From Anaeramoeba flamelloides (Eukaryota; Metamonada; Anaeramoebidae): a DNA stretch of 64,000 nt. Each line of letters begins with the position of its first letter. Positions within the stretch are counted from its first letter, which is position 1. A program made the translations under genes and the position numbers. The stretch is from assembly GCA_027625915.1 (NCBI GenBank), contig JANTQA010000016.1, positions 3,663,001 to 3,727,000 on the forward strand, read 5' to 3'. The notes under the pieces are model-generated. The model was given only the letters and a program-made list of their open reading frames with translations. It ran no database searches and was not told where the DNA came from. Positions 12,015-24,610 of the stretch are shown here, one piece after another.

Positions 12015-12525
12015 AAATATGTTGATTATAATTCTCGATAGGTGATATTTTTAATACCACCAATAGTAAATTATAATTTGCTTATTTTTGAGAAATGAAC
12101 AAAATTGTAAGAGTTATTATTAGAAATGGGAAAGTTAATACCAATAATTCAAATAAAATTAAAAACAGACAAAAACAAAGACAAATATATTTACAATTTT
12201 TTTCAAAAAAAATAAATAAAAAAAAAAAGTAAAACATCATACTAATTTTTTTTACAATTTTGAAACTTTTTTTCTCATTCAGAATCTCGAAAATCAATTC
12301 TAAATACAGAACTCAAACAAATTGATAATTTGATCTAGTACCTTTCAACTCAATTTAATTATTATTATTGCAATTGAAAAACAAATAAATTGGATAAGTT
12401 ACACTATTAAAAGACTCTTTTGTTTTACACTTTTTTTTTTTTGATAATTAGTATAAGCTGCTATACTCGATCTACATAAAATTTACTAATTGAATTTATC
12501 CTATTACTTATCTAATATTCATAGT
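12015..12525. repeat. Dispersed repeat family G, copy 1
   Basis: About 500 bp is clearly alignable with 56885-57450. Shared words include 'gttgattataattctcgatag', 'aaatatatttacaattttt', 'actcaaacaaattgat' and 'gctgctatactcgatctacataaaattt' in the same order. Identity is moderate, so this is not a recent duplication. Non-coding. Confidence 0.6.
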
Positions 12526-14126
12526 TATAAACTCTCACCATCACCCTATAAAGTTATTTTGAATAAGAAAAAATAATAATTCACATTTTGGAAAATAGCC
12601 AAAATTGAAAGAGTAAGCATTAGCAAATTAAATGATCTCAGATATAATCTAATTAAAACATCATTGTAAACAAATTATTTTTTTTTGTTATTTTTTAATC
12701 TACCTAGAAAAAAATGACAATTTTCTTTAATTCTTCTCAAACCGTAAATCACTTACAAAAAAATTTAATAATTGAAATAAAATAAAGAATTAACTTTGAG
12801 ATTATTTTTATGTATTTTTTTCGAAGAACGAAAAAATATTGTAAATACAACTCACTACTTTCAAAGGAAAAAAAAAATACACCCAGACTCTGTATACCCA
12901 TTTTACATTACACAAGTATAAAAAAATATCGAAAAATTTACTTTTCGATAAAACTAATACTTTAATGAACCTTTCATCATTAATAATCATATTTATTTAC
13001 AATATAACCAAAATTTCAGAATTTCAAATTCTTGAGGCTAGAGTATTTATCGTTTTCAGTACTACCACCCTTTTTATTGATATTTTTATTATTTTTCTTC
13101 ATCTCTCGCTTTTTATTTGATAATATTTTCTTTAATTATTCCCTTCTCCCAATAAATAAATAAAAGATCAAACTTTTCAAAAGTAATCATATATATATAT
13201 ATATTATATTGATGTATGTGAACCAAAAGTCTACCAGTTTGAAGTTATCTCTCCCATTTTTTTATTTCTTGAGTTAAATCTGCTAATTAATTATATAAAT
13301 TTAAATATGGGTTAAGTTAGGAAGGATTCCAAACTCCACCACCCCGAATCATTAATTGTAATTTGAGAAATTGCCAACCTAATAGAGAAGTGAATTGTTA
13401 CAATAATCGGATCAGCTAATAAATTGTGTTGGTTTCTCCAAACTCCATTCATTTTTTATAATCACCTAAAAGATTCAAATCATTCAAACAATTTCTTCCA
13501 GAAAATCCGCGGTACTATGAAACTATCACCCCAATTTAATTAAAAATACACCTTATTCGTTTTTGGTATTTTTTGGAACTTTTTGAAAAAATAATAAATT
13601 CTCAAAAATAATGTTAGAAGAGGAATCGATTCCCAGTATTCTTAGGATTGTGATTTGGCACTTTACCAGTGGCATTTTATCAGTTCACTTACAAATTACT
13701 GATTTTCAAAAATATCACTTTATGAATTCGAATGCACAAAAATTATTTGTTTATAAATCCAACACTCGTCAAACAGATAAACAAACAAAAATATATATCA
13801 CACATTAAAAACGCCTAAATATAATTCACAATGAATCAAATAACTATTTTAAACCCCTTATTCTAAAAGTTTCCAGTTTTCCAAACGAATTTAGTAAAAA
13901 TTCAAAAAAAAAGTAAAATTTTATAAGAAATGAACAGACACAAAATAATTTTTTTTTAAAAGATAAATAGATCTACTTGAAATACCATTCTATTAAATTA
14001 TAATAACCATGGTTAGATTCTTCATGAACTGACGCTAATCTAATATTTTTTTCAAAATCAATATTTCAAACAAATAATAAAAATCTTCAATTAATAATTT
14101 CGTTTATTTTTAATTATTTTGTAATC

Positions 14127-14157
14127 TTAATCATTTTTATTCGAATTTACTTCAATA

Positions 14158-14188
<31 letters not shown>

Positions 14189-15608
14189 CTTCCTTTTCCT
14201 TTTCCCTTTCCTTTTCCTTTTCACTTTCCTTTTCCTTTTCCTCTCCCTTTTCCTTTTCTTCACCTTCAACTTTTTTTATATTTTTCTTGTCTTGTGATTC
14301 GTTTGTGTTAGAATTTGCGCTTGAATCAGTTTTTGAAGAGCTAAAAAAAATTATTTTAAAGCTGACAACAAATATTAGTATGAGAAAAACTGCTGCTGCT
14401 GGTATCATTATCTTTGGGTGATCATTAATAAACTCTGTAAATTTTGCAGCTTGGCTCAATGAAAAGCTTATAAATCTATTCCACAATTTATTTTCTTCTT
14501 CCAATCTTTTTCTTTCCTGTTCTTGGAATTGTAAATGGTATTTGATACCCCAAGTTTGATTAGCAAACAATTTGACCTCGTTAATTTTATCAGCAGAGGT
14601 GACAAGAATATTGTCGAACATGATATTTTTGCCCATTGACCACAATTCAAGGCCCATCCCATGAATTGGTTGGAAAGCAAAGCCATTTTGGTTTTCATTC
14701 CAATTGGGGTTTAATATTTTCCTTGGTTGCCATTCTTCCCAATCTGGATTTTCGATTCGAGGCGCTTCCCATTCGCCGTCTTGCTCCGTGTCCCATAGCT
14801 GTGGCGTTTTTGCGTTTGGGTCTTCGATATACTCATTCTCGTCCCAATCTTCAGGTTCAAAATCATCGGGATCGTTGATCCATTTTTGTTCAATGCCATT
14901 AAAGCCCTTGGTTAAATTACTTCCTTGCTTAACCGTCTCCAGATCGACCCAAATCTCCCAGCTTTGGTTTGGAAAGATCACTAAGGTGTAAAGGTGCGAA
15001 AGGTCGTCCAATTTCATTTCAGGTGGATCTTCCAGCTGGACTAATTTCTCGCTGCCGCTTTTGCTCTCTGTTGCAGTGGCTTCTTTGTCATTCCCAGAAT
15101 CATTAAGCCCATAAATAAAGCGGACAGCATTTGATTGTTTACCGCACCAGTCGGGACCAAACATTATTAAGTAATCATTATCCCTGCTGAAATGCTGGCT
15201 ATCAAATTGCGAGAGTAATTTGATATAAGAGCCAGCACAAGAAACAAACTCTTGATAACGAAGCTCATATTGAATTATCAATCCCTTGCTTGTTGGATCA
15301 AAGGGTGTTTGAAATTCTTTGGAAATGCCATGTAAAGCCGCTTCCGTTTTCATCACAAGCCCAGTGTCGTTGATAACACCACTTGGGTTCTTTGAATTTT
15401 CAATTGTCCATTTGCCTCGATAACGAGGATCCTTAGTAATTGTCCACTCATATTTGTCTGTTTTGAGATCTTGCTTTTTGTTGAATTCGTCAAGCAAAAA
15501 AAAATCAAATTCAGTTTTTGTTTCAGCTTCATCAGAAATCTCATTTGTTGTGCTCACTGTTAAAAAGATTGTGAAAAATAATATCAAAATTATACCCTCG
15601 AAATTCAT
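14127..15608 (-). CDS. Calnexin (ER membrane lectin chaperone) with a reduced P-domain
   Basis: A single-exon 493-residue protein. It has a signal peptide at about 1-20, then the lectin domain with C124 and C155 in the places of the conserved disulphide (VSCAGSYIKLL, MFGPDWCGKQ). The proline-rich P-domain (243-302) is very short: one full motif-1 (INDPDDFEPEDWDE), a second weak one (IEDPNAKTPQLWD) and one motif-2-like unit (NPDWEEWQPRKILNPNW), against four of each in animal calnexin. The lectin fold resumes with GMGLELWSMGKNIMFDNILV. A membrane span follows at about 399-422, then a Glu/Lys-rich cytosolic tail ending in NSNKND. The tail has no KKXX or HDEL signal, so ER retention must rest on other features. 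Several N-X-S/T sequons are present. By family knowledge it binds monoglucosylated glycoproteins during folding. The start is the only ATG ahead of the signal peptide. Confidence 0.94.
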
Positions 15609-18600
15609 TGTTTGTTTTTTTGTTTAGATTCGTTAGATTTTGTCTATTAAAAAAATTGATTAAAATTCTTATTATTTTTTTTTTTTACGCTATTTTAAAA
15701 AGAAAGAAAAAATGATTTTTTGCTTCAATGAAAAGTTACTCCGAGACATAAATTGCAAAAATTTGTTATTGTGTTTTGAAGTGGTATCTAGCCTATCTGA
15801 TAAATATACCTAAAAGTTCAAAAAAAGCTAACTGTTGAGAGAAAAATGTTGGAAAGAGAAAAATAGTTGGACAGCAATTTTTATTTTGAGCCTTACTGAA
15901 AATGATTTTTAATTTCAATCGTTTGTGAAATAACTAAAGAAAATAACATTAATCTATTTCTTAGAATAACGATTAATGTAATTCTACTTTTTCAAAACCA
16001 TATCTCTTATAATCTAAAGCAAGTTAAAAAATTACCATTTTCCGTATGAAAATAGTAAACTTTACCAAAACTTGGGTTTTTGTTAAAATAGCATGATCTA
16101 CTTTATTTATCAACCATTCAAATGAGTATTCTACACACACCACATATTAATGAACCTGTAACACCTTTAAACCCAGATTTATATAAAATATACTTAGTTG
16201 TCACTAGGATTTGATTTTCAATTTTACTAATGTTCCCATTTAAAAAAGGTTTCCAACCATTTTTCTGTGTTCAAAATTTTTCTCTCAATAGTAACATCAA
16301 AATTTATTTTGACTATTTCCTTACAGAAAGAAGGTTGATCTTTAACCGACTTAGAATTGGAAACCAATAATGAACCTCAATAACCTAATATATTTTATGT
16401 CTTGCTAATACTTTTATAATAAATCTGAATAATTTTAACTTCTTTTACCTTTTACTTTTCTAAATAGAGTTTTTACTAAAATAAGTAAGAAATTAAGAAA
16501 TTAATTTGAAAAAGGAATATCCAGTTAAAATTTTTGGAATAGATTCGGTCAATATCTGGAAGGGAAAAAATTAGTTCATTCATTTTTTTTTTCTTTTTGC
16601 TGTTTTAAAAATGAATATTGTAGAAAAGTTTAATCAGTGTTTCCAAAAGAAAAAGACTCTTTTTATTTTATCAAAAGCCTTATGAATAATAGATTAAAGA
16701 AACCGACAATAAACGATAATTATATATGGTATCGGTTTCATAGAGTTCTATTATTAAAAAATAAATTTAAAAAATACGTTGATCAAATTGGAAAATTTAT
16801 CTCAAAAAATAGAGTAAATTTTTCAGGAAATTTTTATATTGTCCAAAAAAACCATAAAATTTCAAAAAAAAAAGAAAAAATCACTGATAAAATTGCATTC
16901 CTAATTTAAAATTTACTCAATATATCAAGAGATTTTACTTTCAAAATTGAAATAACATTAGGTATACTCTTGGGTTGTAAAATAAAGGTTATATCGGTAA
17001 AAAGAAAAAAAAAAAAAAAAAAAAACAGATTATCTTTTGAAATACGAATTCTAAGCTTTGGGTACATTTTTTGAAAACTATTGTTTCTTTTTTCTATGGT
17101 AGATATACCTCAGATACTAAAAGTAGCAATTATGTAAAAATAATATTAAGTAGGTACAATTATTTTGGTTGAAATTTAGAATTAGTATCATTAATATAGA
17201 TCCAAAGAACCACCAAGAAAATTAATTCAAAGTTTGTTAAAACAAAAAAACAATCTTTTTCTTATTTCTGATTATTTGAATTTAGTATTATGTGGATATT
17301 GAAATATATTAAAATAATCAATGAAATCATCAAAAATATTCTATATTGAAAAATATGAATAATTTTAATTTTTTTTATTCCTCTCAAAGAAGAAAAAAAA
17401 AATATACTCTAAATACCCAATATATAAATCCCAATTCAAATTTTTTAACACACCAAAATTCAGTATTAGAAAAAAAAATATTATTTAATAAATTCTTGAA
17501 GAAATACCAAATAAGAACCATTCGCTAATTGAAATGCTAAAAATTGTTTATAAATTACAATACTCAAAAAATCAAAAATAAATAATTATCAATACAAATA
17601 AATCACGGGTGTGTTAAAATTTTTTAGAGAGAGCAAAACAAAAAAATATATCGGTAAATTTGTATCAATTCGATTTGGAATATTTATCCATCAAATGATT
17701 AGAGACTATCGATTAATTTTATTTGAGTTCTTCTATTTGGAACAAATCAACTTTTAAACCTAATATCAATCTTTCAAAAAAAAATTGATAGAACTAAACA
17801 AGTTACATAATTCGAAAAATGAAATGAAAACAAAAAAAAAGAAGATGAAAAAATGATTTTCAAATTTTTCAAAAATCAAAATTAATTCCAATTTAAATGA
17901 AATTGTATTCTTGTGATTGTTTGGACTATTTTAGCTATGAGGGAAATTTTGAATTTTGGTTTATTTGTACTTAAATTCCCCTTTTTAAATTTATTAAGAA
18001 AACCAGATAATTCACAATTATTGATAAAGGAACAATCTCCATTAAATTTTTTTTACCAAAATTTAATAGAAATTGAGAAAATTTTTTTAACAATTACTTA
18101 GATTTGAATAACCCTGTTTGTTTTCAATATTAAACATATTTCTAGATAAGGAATCCTTATTTAGAAATTGGTCAAAAAAAAAAATAATAGAGACTATTCC
18201 CTTAATCTAAATATTTTCAAAGTTTCATCATACAAAATTATTACAGTAAAGTGCAATTCTTTTCATTTGTTTTAAAATAATAATCTATCCTTTTCAGAAG
18301 AAGGAAGATGATATACATAAAAAATTCTCAATTTTTTCTTTTTTTTACATTCACATATTTTTTTTTGACCATACTGGAGAAAAGTCATTTGGTGTTTTCT
18401 CTATTATATTGTAGTTTATATTTAAGCAATTACTAAATGTACTGAAAAATAGACTTGTTTTTTTTTTTTTTAATAAGGACAGAATGAAACTTATTCGATC
18501 TGTTCAAGAAAGAATGTGGAAGTGTTAAAATTTGATACTTTCTATTCAAAGTTTGTCTAAAGTACCCGCTGTAATCAAAAGTAATTAAAACTTCATTTAG

Positions 18601-20129
18601 TTTTCTGGAGAATTTAAATTGATGAACTTGATGAATAAATTAATTAAATCTTAATTTTAATTAAAAAATTTGATCTTTATATTATTTTAGAATTATTTTA
18701 TGGGGGTACTCTTCTTCTACTATAGTACCACCTAGCGATTATTTTTTCATTAGATACTAGTTTTTGTTTCGTAAATCAAATTTAATTTTTAAATAAAACA
18801 AAAAATAAATAAAAATAATAATATTTCCAAACCTTAGAATCCAATTTTTCATTAAATTATAGTTTTTTATTCTTTTTTTATTATTTAAATGAAATCTTCC
18901 TAATTAATGTTTATTATATTTAAATATTTCTTTGATCATAATAACAATTTTCCAAAATAAGGAAGAGATAAATATTTGAATTTATTTTTTGAATGTAAAT
19001 TTTTTTTATTTTATCAAAATACGATATTTTCAGTTTTATATTCTGTTTTTTAAATAATAATTGGTATATTTCTGTTTATTTTGCATATTTTTAATAATAC
19101 CTTGATTAATCCATGAATTTAAATAGTTTAAGGTTTTTATTACATAATTAACATATTATAACCTATTAATTGGATTAATAGATAAATTTAAAAATAATAT
19201 AATTTTTAAATTTATTATTAATGAAGAATTGTTAACAATTATTGTTTACAATTTATCTATGATTTCTTTTCATTTTTTTCCAAATATAAACTATTTGGGA
19301 AATTTTATACAAACAACCATATAAATATTTAATCTTTTTTAAATATTTTTACAAATAATTTATTCATCATTCATCATATTATATCTAAATTGAAGAATAA
19401 TTTCATATATGGTATTTAATCTTTCATTTTCTGATTTTTTATTGTCGTTTTTAATAAAAATTAAATCATCTATAAACATTTAATAATGGTTTGTTAATAA
19501 TATAATTGTTATTAAAAGAAAGGTTAGAATCAGAACAAATAAAAAATAATGACAAAGAAACCCCCTTGGAATATATCAATACTTCTCCTTGATAATAAAT
19601 TAATTATAGATCTGATTAATTAATAACAAGATAATTCATTTTTTTTTTTACAAGTTTCCAAAATACTTATTTTCACAAACCCTAATAAAATATACCCAGT
19701 AGAAACTCAAAAACCACGTTCTAGTAACAAATAGACAGATGATATTGAAAAAAGGATTCAGTTCACTTCAATTCTGGTATAAAATCTTCACCCTTGACTT
19801 CATTCCACTTTAATTCAGTTGGATTCAGAAAAGTTCATATGATCTGATCTGAATGAATCCATTTTGTTTCAGATTGAATCATGAACAACTTTATTAATTC
19901 TTATAATGCTTTTTTATCCCTTTTACCCCCCTCTCCAAAAAAAAACTTCAAAAAAAAAAAAAACTGTACCGGTTAAGCCCAAACAACTTAAAAAATGGTA
20001 TTTGGAAAAATTAAAAAAAATAAAAAATATCAATTCTTTGAGTCAATAGAAAAACCAAAAAATATTATTAAAATCTTTTTATTTGAATAATAATTTAAAA
20101 AAATATATATATAAATAGATTCAAATATT
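15609..20129. other. Intergenic region, contains a family A repeat
   Basis: 4.5 kb with no convincing gene. It contains family A copy 1 (16607-18115). Between about 18295 and 18530 two less AT-rich open stretches lie next to splice-like sites: after CCTTTTCAG, beginning KKEDDIHKKF, and after AATAAG, reading DRMKLIRSVQERMWKC and then a stop. These could be exons of an unrecognised + strand gene, but no start or connection can be shown. Confidence 0.4.
16607..18115 (+). repeat. Dispersed repeat family A, copy 1
   Basis: Collinear with the P4-ATPase intron (32838-34140) and, in its second half, with 38870-39480. Shared phrases in order include 'gaaaagtttaatcagtgttt', 'atctcaaaaaatagagtaaa', 'taggtatact', 'aatataaatccca', 'gatcaaatg' and 'ggaaatgaaaacaaaaaa'. 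The open frames within it are not conserved between copies, so I treat it as non-coding. Confidence 0.6.
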
Positions 20130-21120
20130 TTATAATTTTTGATAGTTTTCTTTATTTTTTAATTTATTATTATCGGGCCATAAAAAGAAACCTATTATTA
20201 TTAAAAGAATAGATATAGGAACGCCCACACCCACGCCTAATTTTATTGTATTATAACTTGCTGGAGCTATTGATGATTTACCATTTGAAGGTGTGGGTGT
20301 AACTATATTACAAGAAATACCTCTATTCAAATAAAAAGATGATTCATATCCCGTTTGTAGGCAACATTGAAGATTAGATAATTGCTTTTTACAATGTTTA
20401 AAAGCACATGTACCGGGTATAGTTTTAGTGATTGTACTGCATTTGTTTGATATAACACAGTCAATATATTGCTCCTGCTCATTTCTACAATCCAAATTTG
20501 CAAAGGTTTTACATACACCATACTTATTGCTTTCATCTTGGCTACAATCACATTGGCTATATTCTGGGCAAAATTTTGATATTTCATTACATGACAAACT
20601 GTAATCAGTACATTCGTTGTTTTGACAAGCCATTCCCAGCTTACATGCCTTTGAAGATCCACAAGCTTCGCCTTCGCTCAGGGAGTACAAACGCACACAA
20701 TGGCCAGAGCTTGCATTTAAATTTTCCGAATTACAAAGATAACCAGCGGTACAAACTCCATTAACTTCATTAAAATATGGAGCAATATGCGAGATACATT
20801 CTTCACCAGCTAATATTTGTTTGGTACAAGTATTTGTGATTGAGTCGCAGTATAAGCCCTGATCACAACCCCTGCCATAAAGTTGCTCAGAGTCGCAATC
20901 ACTTCCTTCTTTTGATCCATGACAGATACTCTTTTCACAATTACCACTAAAACATTGTTCATTTACTACACACGATTCGCCATTATCTTTCATACCGCTA
21001 CATTTATTATTGGCACATACCCCACCGTAGCATTCATTACCACTTATACAACGATCTTCAGTATTATCAGCAGTGCATTTTTTACTGTTTATATCACACC
21101 AAAGATTATTGTAACACAGT
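20130..21120 (-). CDS. Cysteine-rich Dickkopf-N-like membrane protein, paralog 1 (5' end unresolved)
   Basis: The open frame gives 329 residues from a probable splice acceptor (AAATAG, complement of 21121-21126) to the stop. It has closely spaced cysteines in repeats of the form GxxCxxxxxCxSGxCxxxxC (for example GESCVVNEQCFSGNCEKSIC), like Dickkopf N-terminal or EGF-like modules. A Thr/Ser/Pro spacer, a single membrane span (GVPISILLIIIGFFLW) and a short Lys/Asn tail follow, so it is probably a type I surface protein. No ATG or signal peptide is in frame. Upstream the frame stays open and still resembles paralog 3 (CAKLYSNNILNE against CNLKKYNKLNE) until a stop. Either a first exon lies upstream or the 5' end has decayed. 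It is one of three tandem paralogs on this strand. Confidence 0.72.
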
Positions 21121-21953
21121 CTATTTATTTTTTTATTATTTTTTTCATTTAAAATATTGTTGGAATATAATTTTGCACAAAGAAAAATATTTTTAATAAA
21201 CCATCAATCAAAATAAACCAAAATTCAAAATTTGTTATTGGTTTTTAAGTCTTAAATGTTGATTGTGCTTTTCAGAAATGAGAAAAGAAGATTTCAATTC
21301 TTACTAATTTTCATTTTTTTATTCTTTCATATTTGATTTCTATTTTGATTTTTTTTTTTTCTTTCTATTTTGATTTTTTTTTTTTTCTTTTTTTATTTTT
21401 TTTTTTTTTTTCTCTCTCTATTTGTACAAAAGTCAATTCGTAAAAAAAAAAAAAAAAAAAATATTTTTAAACAACTCCAAATTAACTTTAAGAAAATAGA
21501 GGCTATGTAATGTTCTTTTACAATCAATAAATTTACTATTTAAAAAATCTTTTTGTCAACAATTTGAATTTTCCAAAGAAATTGAGAAATATAACACAAG
21601 GCATTTCAATGATATGTGGCCCAAAAAATTTTTTTACATTTTTTTTTTGAAAAATGTATAGTTTGTTCAGGTATTTCTTTGATGATTATCGACTCTAATC
21701 TGAAGTTTATTATTTCTCTTATTTCTAAACAATCTTATGTTGGTTGATTCATAAAAAAATAAATGAATTTTTCATTTTTGGGCTCGACAGCTTTGAGTTA
21801 AATGGAGCTTATATATATATATATATATATATATTTGAGCATTAAAAACAATATTATTGTGAATAAATATTTCTTTTTTAAAGAATAGCTTTTTCAACAG
21901 ATTTGTTTTAATAATGTTAACAAAAATGAAAAAAAAAAAATAATAAAATAAAA
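21121..21953. other. Spacer between paralogs 1 and 2
   Basis: Contains long pyrimidine/T tracts (21342-21419), an A run (21443-21461) and an AT microsatellite (21811-21834). If paralog 1 is spliced, its first exon should lie here on the minus strand. I could not find a signal-peptide frame with a good donor. Confidence 0.5.
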
Positions 21954-22827
21954 TTACTCATCAAATGCAGGATTACAATATTCATTTTGTTTGCTATAAA
22001 TTGTTTGTGATTGGCAAGATTGGCAATTCATACCTATATGGGGACTATAAGTAGATTCATAATTCATTGCTAAGCAACATTCATATGAACGCAGTTGGTC
22101 ATAACATTTTTCATAGACACAAGTTCCTATTGTGGGATTATCTTCATAGGGGCACTGGTAATAATCTATAGCTATGGCGAGTATTGAAGCTTGTAATTGG
22201 CAATCTGTGTTTGCAAATTGTTGACAGACTCCCGATTTTTCATCAAAGCCGCATTTACAATGATATCCAACTGGGCAATGGTTTTCCATTAAATCACAAG
22301 TCTCAAAGTTTGCGGTGCATCTATGGTTTTGGCAAGCTTCATTTAATGCACAAGTAATTGAAGTCTCGCAAGTGTCGCCCGTTGGGCTTGAATATAATCT
22401 TTTACAAAATCCCTTTTGATAATCATTATCAACTGCTTCGCAAAGAAATCCTGGCGCACATACAGTTTTCCAATCCATATAATATGGTTTAATTTTACTT
22501 ACACATTCTTCATTTTCTTTTAAAGAAGTTTTGCAAATTTTCTCAATTGAATCACAATATAAGCCTACATCGCAATAATTCCCCCCTAATTGATCTGGTA
22601 AACAAGCCAAGCCTTCACTTTCACCTTTGCAAACATTTGCTTGGCAATTACCACTATAACATTCGTCATCAAGTACACAATCGTCCCCATTGGATTTCTG
22701 TATTGAGCATTTACTGTTAATACAAATTCCACCGAAACAATCACTACCTTTTAAACATGTTTTACCTGTATTATCAAGTCTACATAAATTATTAGTTTCA
22801 TCACACCAAAGATTATCATAACAATAT
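21954..22827 (-). CDS. Cysteine-rich Dickkopf-N-like protein, paralog 2 (5' end unresolved, no membrane span)
   Basis: Open for 290 residues from an AAATAG acceptor-like site (complement of 22828-22833) to the stop. It shares the architecture of paralogs 1 and 3: CYDNLWCD near the start, GDDCVLDDECYSGNCQANVC, then a block matching GNYCDVGLYCDS, ENEECVSKIKPYY and CALNEACQNHRC. It ends at EYCNPAFDE, exactly where paralog 3 enters its membrane span, so this copy would be secreted, or its last exon lies beyond a possible GTAATT donor overlapping the stop. No ATG is in frame upstream, where a stop closes the frame within about 45 nt. A 1.7 kb repeat (family F) begins only about 95 bp upstream, so the first exon may be separated by that element or lost. 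Confidence 0.7.
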
Positions 22828-22914
22828 CTATTTGTTTTTTTGTTTTTTTTGTTTTTTTGTTATATTTGTTATTTTTATTGATTAGCGGATGGAAGAAAAT
22901 TAATATTGAAAAAT

Positions 22915-24610
22915 TGAAAATATTAGAGGTTTAGAGGATCTCATTTTCAAAGTCATGATAAAGTTAGAAAACTGTGATGAAGGTTTAAAAAACGTGATTA
23001 ATATAATAAAATCGCGATAATCGATAAAATTTCGATATTCTATAAAATCTCGATAATTGCCCTAAAAATATGTATCAACATTAAAATTTTAATATTGAAA
23101 AAATTTCACGGTTGCTTTGTAAAGTCTGTGTTTTCGGCTAATTCAATGATATTTTTTGAAAGAAAAAATTTTTGTTTGATCAAAAAACAGATCCTGTGAA
23201 AAGAAAAGTTAATTTTTTAAAAAACAGCAAAAAAGATACTTAATTAAATCAAGGATCTGATCAAAGAGTCTCCATTGTATTTTCTTTTGATTTGGTTGAA
23301 AAACCTATCGATCCTTCTAGATCAACAAAAATATTAACAAAATGCAAATAAATAGTTTATCAGTATATCGTAGTGTTATAAATTGCATTGAATAAAAAAG
23401 GACCCCTAAAACAACCAGCCTTCACACGTTTTTTTAGGGATGTGTTCTTGGGTTAAAAAATTTTCAATATTCTCTGAAAGTTTAAAAGGAATTGGACAAC
23501 TGTCCAAAAGCTTTCTCAATAGTATAGGCTCATTATCATCAATTATAAAGATTGTTTGGGCATTTGTTTTCTTCTTTTTCTTCTTCTTCTCGTATCTTTG
23601 AATTGCAACAGAAAAAAAACTCGAGTCTAAAGGTTATTTTTGAATCGATCATCAATAAGAATAAAAGTTCGTCTTTATTCTTTTTGGCTATTTAACTTGT
23701 AAAGGCAATAACCACATTTTAAAAAGAAAGCAAATCTATTACAGATTTCAAGTGAATTTCCGAAATGGGTTTATTATTAGTTTGATCTGAAAATTCATTT
23801 TGATAATTTTACTTTTGTAAAAAAAAAATGAAAAGAAAAAATTTTTGTTTCTTATATTTCCATTTACTATTTTTTTTTTTTATTAAAAAGTTGAGAAGAA
23901 GAAAAATAAGCAACGGTGTATGGTTCTAAATTGGTGGACAAAGTATTGAAAAGGACAAATTGTGGTCACAATTTAGCTTCTTCTTATCTGTGATTGCCTT
24001 GTAATAGGATTATCTTCTTGCTAGTAAGTTAATCATTACTTTTACTTTGATCAAATTCTGCAAAGTAACGTACTACATAAACAAGGTGGTACTATGGGTG
24101 CGATCTTGAAATTTTTGTAATGTTTGGAAAAAAATTTTGAATTATAGCTTCTTGATTGATTTTTTTTTAAATTTATCTAACTCTCCATGTTTAAAAGACA
24201 AAGGGAGTTGTAAAGGAAATATTAATTCGTTTTTCAGAGAAAATTCAACAAAATCTCTTCATAAATTAGCTTGAATATTGAACACTAAATTTGAAAAAGA
24301 ATTAAGATCTACAAAACTTAGTCTTTAAAAAAGTTTCCAGAAGTCAGGTAAGAAAAGAAAAAATAATTTTCAAAAACATAAATTTTTTGTTATTCTTTTA
24401 ATAATTTAGACTTAACTTGACAAACCAAACCTGTAAATAAAAAAAGCAGTAAATATCTTGAAGATCCTTCATTATAAAAGTTGAAAAAGAAGAGAGAATA
24501 TTTTCATTACTTTTTGAAAAAAAAAATCAAAGAAATCACAGAAATCACAGAAATCACAGAAATCACAGAAATCACAGAAATCACAGAAATCACAGAAATC
24601 ACAGAAACCT
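22915..24610 (+). repeat. Dispersed repeat family F, copy 1
   Basis: At least 800 bp (22915-23790) is collinear with 45712-46560. Shared words in order are 'tagaggttt', several 'cgcgataat' motifs, 'ttcttttgatttggttga', 'cctat(c/t)gatcct', 'ttttcaatattctc', a CTT-rich tract and 'attctttttgg'. The left end 'tattagaggttt' matches the terminal repeat of copy 2. The right end is not certain and is placed at the tandem array. No coding frame in this copy. Confidence 0.6.
24532..24603 (+). repeat. Tandem array of a 9-bp unit, 8 copies
   Basis: Eight perfect copies of GAAATCACA in a row. The sequence is not in a gene. It lies near the expected right end of family F copy 1. Confidence 0.95.

Larger units (their letters stand above)
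10876..14126. other. Intergenic region between PITH gene and calnexin, rich in inverted-repeat elements
   Basis: This stretch lies between the 5' end of the PITH gene and the 3' end of calnexin. It holds the nested elements at 11056-11836, a repeat shared with 56885-57450 at about 12015-12525, and an AT microsatellite near 13187-13206. A small open frame at 13611-13808 is somewhat less AT-rich than its surroundings but matches nothing I know. Confidence 0.5.

Noticed and set aside
13611-13808. 65-residue open frame, somewhat less AT-rich than its surroundings
   Set aside because: No recognisable domain, no neighbouring exons, and a C-terminal half of Lys/Thr/Gln low complexity. Kept only as a note.
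16637-16909. 90-residue open frame in family A copy 1
   Set aside because: The corresponding positions in copy 2 are not open and show no codon-like conservation, so it is a chance frame in a non-coding repeat.
20498-20764. Histidine/tyrosine-rich frame opposite the cysteine-rich paralog 1
   Set aside because: Antisense of cysteine codons (ACA/GCA) in a well-supported gene.
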